From Pictodentalium vernedei (Eukaryota > Mollusca > Scaphopoda > Dentaliida > Dentaliidae), in assembly GCA_031216915.1 (NCBI GenBank), contig CM062297.1, positions 534,524,971 through 534,588,970 of the forward strand: DNA of 64,000 nucleotides, given 5' to 3'. Position 1 is the first letter of the stretch. Every line of letters starts with the position of its first letter. The position numbers were made by a program, and so were the translations under genes. Shown here one piece after another: positions 37,890 to 49,520 of the stretch. Under the pieces are notes generated by a model. The model was not told the origin of the DNA and ran no database searches. It saw only the letters and a list, made by a program, of their open reading frames with translations.

Positions 37890-38930
37890 AGCTCACCGAA
37901 GGAAGCTTAACTTATCACTTGCCGTCCATTGTCATCGTGAACTTTACATTACTGACTTCTCTTCACAAACTACTGGACCAAATTGAACCAAATTTGATGT
38001 GCATGTTCCTTTTCATATGTCAATTCAAGTTTGTTCAAATAAACATGCCGTACCCAGTGGGCAGCACAAGGGACATAACTCTGATAGCACCCACACATTT
38101 TTTCAAAAATTCAAAAAATTGGGGGGGGGGGGGGGGGGGTTAACTTGGTGCAATTTGAGGAAATTTCTTTAAAAATGATCTTCATATTCCACCAGTCAGA
38201 ATCCTTTCATGTTTGGTATACATCGTCTCTGGGTAGGGTTGGGGGGTGGGGGGGGGGGGGGGGTGGCAGATTCAAGTTTGTTCAAATTGAGTTCCTTGGT
38301 TAATATTTGGGCTACCTATGGCAGCCCAAATTTTAACTTAGTGCAATATGAGAAAATTTCTTTAAAAATCTTCTTCAGATCCACCAGTTAGAATCCTTTA
38401 ACATTTGGTATACATCATCTCTAGGGGGGGGGGCAAATTAAAGTCTGTTCAAATCGGGTCCCTGGGTTGAAAATTTGGGGTCTGGTTCGGACTTAGAATT
38501 TTGGACCGGAAAAAAATTTTGTTTCAATTTTGAGATGGAAAAAAAAAAAAAATTTAGCTTGAAAATTTTGGGGGCCGGTTCCGACATGGAACTTTTGGAC
38601 CAAAATTTGGAAATTTTATGTATTTTTTTCAATTTTGAGACGGAAAAAAAAAAATTTAGCCTGAAAATTTTGGGTCCGGTTCCGACTTTTTTAAAAAGTC
38701 TTTTTTAGACCCTGTAGTCAGCATGCTTACATATTTGGTATACAACATCTCTACGAGGGTTAGGTTCAGGTTTGTTCAGATCCATTCCTTAGTGTTTTTC
38801 CATACAATTTGCCTCTCATGACTTCATTCCTTTGTAGTGTTGATGAACCATGTCTAACTGAATGTGACCCCAAATACTTCTTTGAACCACTTTGACAGGT
38901 GCGTGATTAAGTCCTCTTGGGGGCCTCTTG
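37890..38930 (+). mobile_element. Family H element (H2), uninterrupted
   Basis: The start AGCTCACCGAAGGAAGC and the lead 'CTTCACAAACTACTGGACC' are followed by a core with G-run spacers (38121-38140, 38240-38263). The end has CAGGTGCGTGATTA, a GTCCTCTTGGGGGCCT hairpin and CTCTTG. At about 1.04 kb it is the cleanest H copy here. Confidence 0.7.
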
Positions 38931-38989
38931 TTTAAATTAGCGGCTCATCGTCCCTTTAATGGAAGTACATGTATTCACTGAACAGGAAT

Positions 38990-39550
38990 TTGAACATTTT
39001 TCTGCGTTCTAATAAAGCTCTGTCAAACATGATGTAATTGATTAAATGTGTATATTAAAAATGCTGAGGCCAAATGGGTCTATAAATTTAGGGAATTCAG
39101 AGGTTGTCATAGTAATTCTTGATATATTACAAGATTTTTATTCAATAAATAGGAGTTAACTCTATAACCTACAGGCACTTAGCAGATCAAATTTACGCTA
39201 AAGGTATGGTAAATTGTTTGGTGTTTAAAAAATTATATTTAATTTACAGGATTATTCGGTTGAGAGATAAACCAGTAAATGGGCTCCACTGTACTGTGGT
39301 AAAAGAATTGTTACTACAGTGAAACCTTAATAATTGAATAGCCACTTTGTCAGTAAAAATTATTCAGTTACAAGGAGTATTCACTTAACCCCCTGCACAC
39401 TGATGTCAGATGGCAAAGATTTTAGCAGCAAATATTTCCCATAATGCAGTTCGATATTTAACCAAATATACCTTGTTTGGTAGAGCTCATTGAGCTCTGT
39501 CAGACAAGATATAATTGGTTAAATTCATAGTTAAACATGAGAAAAACAGA
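38990..39550. repeat. Decayed pogo-like or palindromic repeat
   Basis: 'AAATGGGCTCCACTGTA' and 'ACTACAGTGAAACCTTAA' (39275-39330) resemble opposed CAGTGGAACC-type pogo/Tigger ends. 'CAAATGGGTCTATAAA' and 'ACAAGATTTTTATTCAATAAA' recur at 53907-53987. A degenerate form of the 53828 palindrome lies near 39470-39515. No transposase is present. The rest of 39551-40192 shows no feature. Confidence 0.4.
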
Positions 39551-40192
39551 GTGATTGAAGAAAATGCTATTGCACTTCCAGAGTGCTAGGGATTAACAGG
39601 AATTTGGTTATTTTTCTGTATTGTTATGGTATACTCAGAATTTATTCTATTTAGTTATTAATCGATGTTTGGCAATCGCATCTGACATCGGCCAGTTTTA
39701 AGTCATCGGTTGACCATCGGTAGAAGTGTTTGAACATCGGTTCGTGCTATTGGTTACATGGAATACCACAGGATCAGAAATGTTCATATTTATATTTGAT
39801 TCGCAATCTTATACGAGCAGTAACAACAAGCTTAATAAGTTGCCACAATGATTGGCAGTAGTGTTGAAACAACTTGTCAATTATTCAATATTTATAATAT
39901 CCCACTCCCAGTACAAGTTAAACTGACACTGACAGCACCCCACCAGTACTATGAATTGCTGTTTCATCATCTGACATCCCTGTCAGTTAATTTTTAAACA
40001 ATCTAGTTTCCCAATTCTTCTTTTATCACTGTAAACACAAAGTGAACAATTACAAATGAACATGAAATACACTCATCAGTCGATTGTTTTCGCAGTCGGA
40101 GTATAACTTCAATCTGTTGTGCATGTTACTTATTTATGTAAACAATCTAAAAATAGAGTATGGCCATTTTTTGCTTGGACTTCCTGGTTTTT

Positions 40193-42355
40193 AGCTCAAC
40201 TTTGACGAAGTCAAATTTGAGCTATTGTCATGGCCCGTCGTCCGTCCGTCTGGCCGTCTGTCCGTCTGGCCGTACGTCAACAATTGGCTATGGCTCGGGC
40301 TAGAGGTCGTATTTATGAACCGATCTTTACGAAACTTCTTGTGTACCTTTGTTATGACCCTGGGACGGGAACGAGTGTTTTTAGGTGTGGTCCGAAATTC
40401 AAGATGGCTGCCAGTGGCCATTTTGTACCGATGATGCAAAAATCAGTTTTTTGTACAGAACTTCTGTATGAAAGTTCTGATTTGAATAAAGTTTTGTATA
40501 AATGTTTAGTACCATGGGATACATCACATATAATACGGGTTTTTTTCTCGTGCGTAAATTATGCAAATTAGACTGACTTTGATTTATTTAGTGTTACTTT
40601 CAGAGCTGTAAGTGCCAAGCTGCTATGGCTCAGGCTAGAGGCCGTATTTATGAACCGATCTTTACGAAACTTCTTGGGTACCTTTGTTATGACCGTGGGA
40701 CGAGAATGAGTGTGTTTGGGTGCGGTCCGAAATTCAAGATGGCTGCCAGCCGCCATTTTGTACCGACGATGCAGAAATCTGTTTTTTGTACAGAACTTCT
40801 ATATGAAAGCTCTGATTTGAATAATTTTTTGTATGAATGTTTAGTACCATGGGATACATCACATATAATACAGGTTTTTTTCTCGTGCGTAAATTGTGCA
40901 AATTAGACTAATTTTGATGTTTTTTGGGGTTACTTTCAGCACTGTAAGTGCAAATGCCAATACGGCTCGGGCTAGAGGCCGTATTTATGAACCGATCTTT
41001 ACGAAACTTCTTGGGTACCTTTGGTATCACCGTGGGACGAGAACGAGTGTTTTGGGGTCCGGTCCGAAATTCAAGATGGCCGATGGCAGCCATTTTGTAC
41101 AAAATTAAGGGCAATCACATTTTTGCACAGAACTTCCATATGAAAGCGCTGATTTGAATAATTTTTTGTGTGAATGTTTAGTACCAAGGGATACATCACA
41201 TATAATACGGGTTTTTTTCTCGTGCAGAAATTATGCAAATTAGATGAACTTTGATTTTTTCAGTGCGACTTACACACATTAAGTACACATGTCAATACGG
41301 CTCAGACTAGAGTCTGTATTTATGAACTGATCTTCACGAAATGTCTTGGGTACCTTTGTTATCACCTTGGGACGAGAACGAGTGTTTCTGGGTGCGGTCT
41401 AAAATTCAAGATGGCTGCCAGTGGCCATTTTGTACCGAAATTAGGTCTAATCAGTTTTTTGTACACAACTTCTATACAGCTCAGACTAGAGGCCATATTT
41501 ATGAACCAATCTTTACGAAACTTCTTGGGTACCTTTGTTATCACCGTGGGATGAGAGTGAGTGTTTTTGGGTGTGGTCCAAAATTCAAGATGGCCACCAG
41601 CAGCCATTTTGTACCAAAATTAGTGCAATCAGTCTTTTGTACAGAACTTCTGTATGAAAGTTCTGATTTGAATAAATTTTTGTATGAATGTTTAGTAACA
41701 TGGAATACATCACATATTCTAAGGGTTTTTTTTTCGTGCAGAAATTATGCAAATTAGATGAACTTTGATTTATTCAGTACTACTTACACAACATGTCAAT
41801 ACGGCTCAGGGTAGAGGCTGTATTTATGAACCGATCTTCACAAAACTTCTTGGGTACCTTTGTTATCACCTTGGGATGAGAATGAGGGTTTCTGGGTACG
41901 GTCCAAAATTCAAGATGGCTGCCAGTGGCCATTTTGTACCGAAATTAGGTCCAATCAGTTTTTTGTCACAAGTTCTATACAGCTCGTATTTATGAACTGA
42001 TCTTCACAAAACTTCTTGGGCACTTTTGCCTTCACCTTGGGACAGGAACGAGTGTGTTTTGGGGTGCCTTTGTTATCACTGTGCAATGAGAACAAATATT
42101 TTGGGGTTCAGTCAGACCCACTCTGGGACTCAAAGATTTTTTTCTAGTTTAGCATCTGACTGTCACCCACCTTTACAATACTTTACCTATACATTTGTTA
42201 CAGGCAACGGTCAGTATTTAGACCATTACAATACTTTATATGTACCTTTGTTATCAGGTCATTACCTAGATGTTTGTCATTGCTGTGTCACATACTATAC
42301 ATGTACATGTCTTTGTCTTGACAAGTTGAGCTACAGTGTCATTGACACTTTCATT
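40193..42355 (+). mobile_element. Family D element (D3), complete
   Basis: It starts AGCTCAACTTTGACGAAG and has the D core with six CAAGATGGCYGCC-type units. The shared tail ('CATACTATACATGTACATG') ends AAGTTGAGCTACAG, TGTCATTGACACT and TTCATT. It is uninterrupted, at 2.16 kb. Confidence 0.7.
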
Positions 42356-43244
42356 TCATCATTTGTGAAACATTATATTTCTCCATTTGGGATTTTGCGG
42401 CACTAGACGCGTGATTACAACGCTACGAAATGGAGTGAATTGCAGTGTTAGAAGCTATTTGAAAACACAGCCGTTATGAATGTATATTTTTATACCACAA
42501 CCAATGGTCCAGACTAGCTGGCGCTAACTCAATTTAATTCAGGGCCAAACACAAATTTTGCCCCCAATCCCCAAGATTTGCATACAAAACCGAAAAAAAT
42601 AAGTCCTATCTGGTCCTCCATACTTTTGTTATCTGCGCATGCGCAGTATCCATGAAGGTACCGAAATTGGCACGAACCATCATTCTTTGTTTGGCCCTGA
42701 AGTCGGTAACAATGATCTGACATCTGTGCTTTAAAATCTCCTTTTTTGAGGATGCCAGACACAAATCAATGAAAGAATTGGTGGATCAAGGCTGTAAATG
42801 GATATTAGATGTGAACAATGGTGGTTTCAAACATTCAGGGCTTTAACTTTATAATAATTATAAAAATTATTTCATGTTTCCCAATTTCGGGACATACGCC
42901 TGACGTCATCATTCTTGCTAATGATTAATCCACTGTTTGTTAAGTGTTCCTTCCCTATCTTTCCTTGAAGCCCTCCTGTTAAACTCCTAAGCTTTTTGGC
43001 TGTTTTTTATTGAAATTTTTTATAAAATTTCTTGGGAGTTTAACATATATTACAGAATGTTTATTCTCTTTATCCCCATGGTTACGTCCTCACCCTAGAG
43101 GTGTCAGGTCATTTTGGTCTTGCATCTTCTATCCGATGTATCATTTTTTCTTCGTATGAAGATCTAGCTTTGCATCTGGTAGCATTTAAATTGGTTACTG
43201 ACTTTGGGCCTTTTTATGTGCCTGATGTCTTGTTTCCATTTTTT

Positions 43245-46200
43245 AGCTCACCTGACTGAAAGTCAGTGTGAGCTATTGCCATCACTTGGCGTCTGCCGTC
43301 CGTCTTCCATCATCCGTTAGCTTTTACAAAACATTCTTCTCCTCACAAACCAATGGCCCAAATTGAAACATATATGGGCCACATTATCTTGGGGGTATTC
43401 TGTTTTAGTTTTGTTCAAATGGGGTCTTCACCCTTTTTGGGCGTGGTCTTATGCCCAAATATGATGAGATTCTTTAAAATCTTCTTCTCATGAACCACAA
43501 GTGGGAATGCTTACATATTTGGTATGAAACTTCCCCTCTGGTGTTCAAGATTAAAAGTTGTTCAAAGAAAGTTGATAGGTCCATATTTGGGCTCTCCAGG
43601 GGATGGGCTCACTTTTGAGCTCCCCTGAAAATTTCTCTTTCAAGAACCAATGGAGCGATTTGAACCAAATTTTATATGTGGCATTAGTTGACCCTAAGTA
43701 CTTCATTCCTGCCCTGAAGATTTTTTGCAGTTCCCCATGGGAACCCCTGGAGCTAAAAATAGAATAAAAATGAAAAGTCTAATATTTCCCAAACTGCACG
43801 GACTAGAGATTTTGTATTTGGGATGAAGCTTTCTTCTGAGCAGTTGAAACAATTGGACAAAAAAAATTGCTGGCGAATCTGTCATATGGTCTGTTTTTAG
43901 TGTTATGAAAATATGATGACTCAGCATTTTTTAACACTGAAGTCAATGGGAAAAAGATTACATGTTTACCTTTTTAAAAATATCTTCTCCTCACAAACCA
44001 ATGGCCCAAATTGAAACATATATGGGCCACATCATCTTGGGGTATTCTGCTTTAGTTTTGTTCAAATGGGGTCTCTACCCTTTTTGGGTTTGGGCTTATG
44101 CCCAAATATCATGAAATTCATTAAAAATCATCTTCTCATGAACCACAAGTGGGAATGCTTTAATATTTGGTATGAAACTTCCTCTGGTGTTCAAGATTAA
44201 AAGTTGTTCAAAGAAAGTTGATAGGTCCATATTTGGGCTCTCCAGGGGATGGGCTCACTTTTGAGCTCCCCTGAAAATTTCTATTTCAAGAACCAATGGA
44301 GCGATTTGAACCAGATTTTGTGTGTAGCATTATTTGACCCTAAGTACTTGATTAATGCCCAATTTTTTTTCAGCGGTTCCCCGTGGGAACCTCTGGAGCT
44401 AAAAATAGTAACAAAATACAAATGCTCATATCCTCCAAACTACACTAACTAGAGATTTGCTAATTGGTATGAAATTTACTTGTGATGAGTTGAAACAGAT
44501 GGATGAAAAGAAATTGTGTCGATTCTGTTTTGTGACCATTTTTCCGTGCTTTGAAAAAAATGATGACCCGGCACCTTTTAACACTGAAGTCAGTCAATTG
44601 TTTATTTTTCAGAAACCACTGCTCCTAAAACTCTCATGTTTGACATGGAACATCTGATGAAGGTCATTTCTGACGTGTGCTCTTACCAAGCTATTAGGTC
44701 CCCATTTAGGCTCACATATGGAGCCCAGATTTGTAACTTAAAGCACTATCCTGAAAATCCATTAAAATTTTCTCTTTCAGATCCATTATTAAGAATCTTT
44801 TCACATACGTTAGTTTTTACAAAACAATCTTCTTTTGAAAAACCAATAGCCAAAATTGAAACATATTTGAGCCACACCCTTTTTTAGGCTCAGGCTCATG
44901 ACCTAAAATCATGAAATTCTTTAAAAAACCTTCTTTTTAGGAACCGTCTATAGAAATGATTTGATATTTGGTATTAAATTTCCTTTAAAGGCTCATGCCC
45001 TTTTTGGCCTCAGGCTCATGCCCCAAAATCATGAAATTCTTTAAAAGTCTTCTCATGAACCGTCAATGGAAATGATTTGATATTTGCTATTAAACTTCCC
45101 TTGGTGCTCAAGATCAAAAATTGTTCAAGGTAAGTTTGTCGGCTAAATTTGGGCTTGCTAGGGGGTAGGACCAATTTCGGGCTCCCCTGAAAATTTTTAT
45201 TTTAAGAACCAATGAAGCAATTTGAACCAAATTTTGTGTGTAGCATTAGTTGACCGTAAGTACTTGATTCATGCCCCAATTTTTTTTGCGGTTCCTCGTG
45301 GGAACGTCTGGAGATATAAATAGTAACAAAATACAAATGCTCATATTTCCCAAACTACACTAACTAGAGATTTGCTAATTGGTATGAAATTTACTTATGA
45401 AGAGTTGAAACAGATGGATAAAAAAAATTGTGTCGACCAAAAAATGCCTCCATAGCAGCCATCTGTTACTTGGTATTTTTACTTATGATGAGTTGAAACA
45501 GATGGATAAAAAAAATTGTGTCGACCAAAAAAAAACCCGCCATAGCAGCCATCTGTTACTTGGTATTCTGTGTATCCTGTATTACAACTTATTTATCTTT
45601 CTTGTTTTTATTAGCCCACCGAAGAAGGGAACTTAACTTATCACTTGCCGTCCGTCCTCGTCTGTCGTCGTCGTCCATTGTGAACTTTACATTATCGACT
45701 TCTCCTCCCAAACTACTCGTCCAAATTGAACCAAATTTGGTGTGCATGTTCCGTATCATATGTCAATTCAAGTTTGTTCTAATAACCTTGCCGCGCCCAG
45801 AGCGGGCACCACAAGGGGCATTACTCTGATAGCACCCATAAATTTTTTTTTAAATTTAAAAAAGCTTCTTCTCCAGAACCATCATTTATAATCTTTTGAT
45901 ATTTGGTATATAACATCACTAGGGGGGGAGGGGGGGGGGGGGGGTGGTTCAGATTCAAGTTTGTTCAAATCAAGTCCATGGGTTAATAATTGGGCTCCTT
46001 TTAGGAGCCCAAATTTTAACTTAGTGAAATATGAGGAAATTTCTTTAAAAATCTTCTTCTTCAGAGGCACCAGTCAGAACAAGGTTTAACTTCGTGCAAT
46101 TTGAGGAAATTTCTTTAAAAATCCTCTTCAGATCCACCAGTTAGAATCCTTTCATGTTTGGTATACAACATCTAAAGGGAGGGGGGGGGGGTGGGGGTGG

Positions 46201-47240
46201 GGCAGATTCAAGTTTGTTCAAATCAAGTCTCTGGGTTTATATTTGGGCTCCCTATGGGAGCCTAAATTTTAACTTAGTGCAACATGAGGGAATTTCTATA
46301 AAAATCTTCTTCGAATTCACCAGTCAGAACCCTTTCATATTTGGTACACAACATCTTGAGGTTGGTCAGTTTCAAGTTTGTTCAAATTGGTTACCTGGGT
46401 AAAAGCCCGAATATCAACTTAGTGCAATATGAGGGGGGCGCGGTGGCTCAGTTGGTAGAGGTGCAGGCTGCAAGCCGAGAGGTCCTCGGTTCGAATCCCA
46501 CCTGCGGCAACCGCATTGTGTCCTTGGGCAAGACACTTCACCCCGATTGCCTACATGGGGGCACGATGACGCTGTGTACTGAGGCGTACTGCACGTCGAT
46601 GGTGCGCATGTCTTCAACCAATCTAACCCTGCCTGTGCTGCGGTGCAGAGTTCAGAGTTACGATGTTGGAGAGCTGACAGCTGCTCGTCGTTGCTCGGTG
46701 GTTCTCTCCGGGTACTCCGGCTTCCTCCACCCGTAAAACTGTCATGGTCATGATTAGCCATTGTGCATAAGTATGTGACCTTAAACACCAATAAATAAAT
46801 AAATAAATAAATAAATAAATAGTGCAATATGAGGATTTTAAAAAAAAATCTTCTTCTTTAGTCCCTGTAGTCAGAATGTTTTCACATTTGGTATACATCT
46901 CTAGGAGGGTCAGATTCAAGTTTGTTCAAACCTAGGCCCTGGGTTGATATTTGGGCTTGATATGGGAGCCCAAATTTTAATTTAGTTCAATATGAGGAAA
47001 TTTCTTTTAAAATCTTCTTCTTTAGATCCACCAGTCAGAATTCTTTCATATTTGGTATACAACATCTCTAGGTGGGTCAGATTCAAGTTTGCGGCAGGGG
47101 GAGCATGTTAGGTTCAGGTTTGTTTAAATCCATTCCTTAGTGTTTTTCCATAAAATTTCCATGTCTAACTGAATGTGACCCCAAATACTTCTTTGAACCA
47201 CTTTGGCAGGTGAGCGATTAAGGCCCCTTGGGGCCTCTTG
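43245..47240 (+). mobile_element. 4-kb family I/H insertion splitting DIRS-a
   Basis: The left end AGCTCACCTGACTG with CAGTGTGAGCT opens a long-period array (about 640 bp; 'CAAACCAATGGCCCAAATTG' near 43348 and 43996). At 45613 an H-type start (AGCCCACCGAAGAAGG) appears. The unit closes with GGCAGGTGAGCG, AGGCCCC-TT-GGGGCCT and CTCTTG at 47240. Either H3 (45613-47240) inserted into I and the I end was lost, or the two share one 3' end. A SINE is nested at 46435. Confidence 0.65.
46435..46820 (+). mobile_element. Full-length tRNA-derived SINE (copy 2)
   Basis: A perfect 14-bp duplication AGTGCAATATGAGG (46421-46434 and 46821-46834) flanks it. Box A is at 46444-46455 and box B at 46488-46498. 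By eye the body differs from copy 1 at only four places before the tail: one indel in a G run and three transitions at CpG sites. The tail is (AATA)n. Confidence 0.92.
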
Positions 47241-47564
47241 TTTCCTTTGACGTTGTTTACGTTGGCAACGTCCTCAAATATATGTAGTATTTAATATTAT
47301 ATTACTGTACGATAGATTGATTATTATTCCAGTAGTGTAGCTCAAAAAATATGTTTTTTGTCCACACTTAGGCTCTATCGGGATGCTCTTGGGCTCATCA
47401 TGTTCCCTTGGGGAACTTGGGCATTTTTTCAGAATTTTTTCGAAAAAAGTTTTTTTACAAATTTTTCGATTTTAATTTTAATTGCTATTATTCATGTATA
47501 TTTATCATATATTTTATTGTGGAGTTTGTAGGTGTTCTATTGACTTTGTTTTTTGGTTGTAATT

Positions 47565-49441
47565 ATGGAAGCTTACTGCTCTAAATGCAAGGCGAGGAAG
47601 TCAGATTTACATGCTTGTTGCCATGCCTGTAGTCGATGCACGCCTATGGATTCTTGTCCTACATGTATACATTGGGATACCAAACATTGGAGATGGGTGT
47701 CACGGTACGTTGTTGGCGATGAGGTTCCTATGCCGGAGCTCTTACCACAAGATAATTCGAGTTTTTCAGTTTCTTTGTCAGCAGAACAAGAACATGATGA
47801 TGGTATTGTGACACCCATCCAAAGTGTGCTACCATCGTTGCACTCTGATGAGCAAACAGAGCTAGCTGCAAAGGTGCTCATAAATATTAAGCAAGGGATA
47901 AGGCCTTGAGTTAGTGTTCTTAATCCCTTGCATGCAGCTGGCTCGACTGGTGAAGCAGTTACTCCATCCGTGGGAGCCGTGACACCAGGTAAGTCCGTTG
48001 CGGTCGAACGAAGTGTAGATTTGGGTAGAGCGAGCACATCAAAATCAAAAGCTCACCCAGCAACGACGGAAATAGGGAGGAAGTCAGCAAGTTTCTTTTC
48101 AGGAGGCTTGGCGATGTCTGATAGACAGTGAGCGGGAGATCCTTCTCTAACCCAACAACATTTGGGGCCAAATGTTGTTTTGAGAAACTTGCATGAGCCG
48201 GAGCATACGTCCACACCCGCCGCTTGGGATGCTCCGTCTAGACTGCAGCTGGGGTCGGATACAGTCACAGCTTCCTCTGCTATGTTTCAAAAGCACACAC
48301 AACCGCATGCTAGCTACCCGACTTCGGATATCCAGCCAGCTGCGCGAAGACGGACATCCAGTAGCTAACGGTCTGAGACTTCGTTCATTGGGACATGCAG
48401 AGAAAAGATCTATCTCCGAATCTTCGTCCCAGGCGCAGCAAGCGGCGAAAAAACAGAAGACTGCTGCTCCTCAAGCCTAATTAACGGACTTGCTGTCACA
48501 GATTGCACAGGTGATCGCAGCATCCCAGCAAGTGCAAGAGCAGCCTTCCACAGACTCTGGTGGTCAGCTGTGGATGGTGCTGGGTTGGTCCAGTCATCTG
48601 CACATGCAGATGCGATGGACCGAACATCACAGCTGAATCAGTCGGATGGTGAAAGGGACAAGGAAGAGGATTACTCTTCCCTTTCGGAACAGCATATGGT
48701 AGCGATGAATTTTATTCATCAATACTAAAAGGCGGTTTCTTATCGACATCTTCTATAAATATACCATTCCTTGGACCACGTTCATTTAAAACGGTTGGAG
48801 AAGATGTCCAGAGAGCTCTGTGTTTAGATGAGCAGGCCAGGGATTTAGATATGTCCCAACCTGCTTCATTCAGTATATGCTCGGAAGTGATGGAATGTGC
48901 TATTTCATCCAATAGAGCGAATCTGGATGCGATGTCCTACACAGATCACTTTACCAGAGCTATGGCACAACATCTTAATGGGAAAGAATTTGAGGACGTT
49001 TGTTCCTCGCTTAGAGTTCTTTCCAGGGCAGTCGTGTATGCCACGTACAACTCCGCCCTGACAGTGGCAAATTTGGAGTTGATCAGACATGATACTGCCC
49101 TTGCATCATCATCACTTATAGATGACAAGGTGAAAATCTATCTCCGAGTCGCTCCGGTCTCCGGACATACTCTGTTTGACGATAAGCTTTCGTTAGTCTA
49201 TGAACAGGCTACAAAGAAAGCTTCCAGTGCACTTCTATTGAAGTTGGTGTCTCAACAACACGCTTCAGCAGACCGGGGTAAGCGAGGCCGTTCCACTTCA
49301 AAGTCAACTAAAGGGAACTCCTCGCGAGGATACAAGAAACCCTCTTATTCTTACTCCGGAGGTCATCAGTATAGCGACTCGGGAAAGGGACGCAGGTCTG
49401 ATGAAGACTATAGGTCAGATGCCCCTAAGGTGATGGGATGA
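47565..49441 (+). pseudogene. DIRS-a gag-like ORF, broken
   Basis: The ATG at 47565 opens a frame starting MEAYCSKCKARKSDLHACCH and continuing as a Cys-rich segment (about ten Cys in 40 residues). Acidic, Ser-rich sequence follows to a stop at 47907. The same frame continues past this stop (47928-48128) and past another to about 48365. It then shifts to frame +1 (to 48477) and later to frame +2 (48851-49438), which ends in an RG/S/K-rich tail. Homologous gag pieces at 55144 and 63282 preserve the order. At least two stops and two shifts mark decay. A gag/capsid role is inferred from position upstream of RT. It may have lost a segment near 48720, where the DIRS-c copy continues but DIRS-a jumps. 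Confidence 0.6.
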
Positions 49442-49520
49442 GGTTCTATGTGGGGAGGACGAAGTTTCTCCTCCCGTAAGCCTCATAAGTCGTACAGGTG
49501 GTGGACAAGACCTCTATTGC

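Noticed and set aside
47573..48037. 154-codon minus-strand frame
   Set aside because: Antisense shadow of the DIRS-a gag region, whose plus-strand frame has homologues in two other copies.
48193..48480. Separate 95-codon gene in the DIRS-a gag region
   Set aside because: Its C-terminal part continues the gag homology after a frameshift; the first part is an out-of-frame reading.
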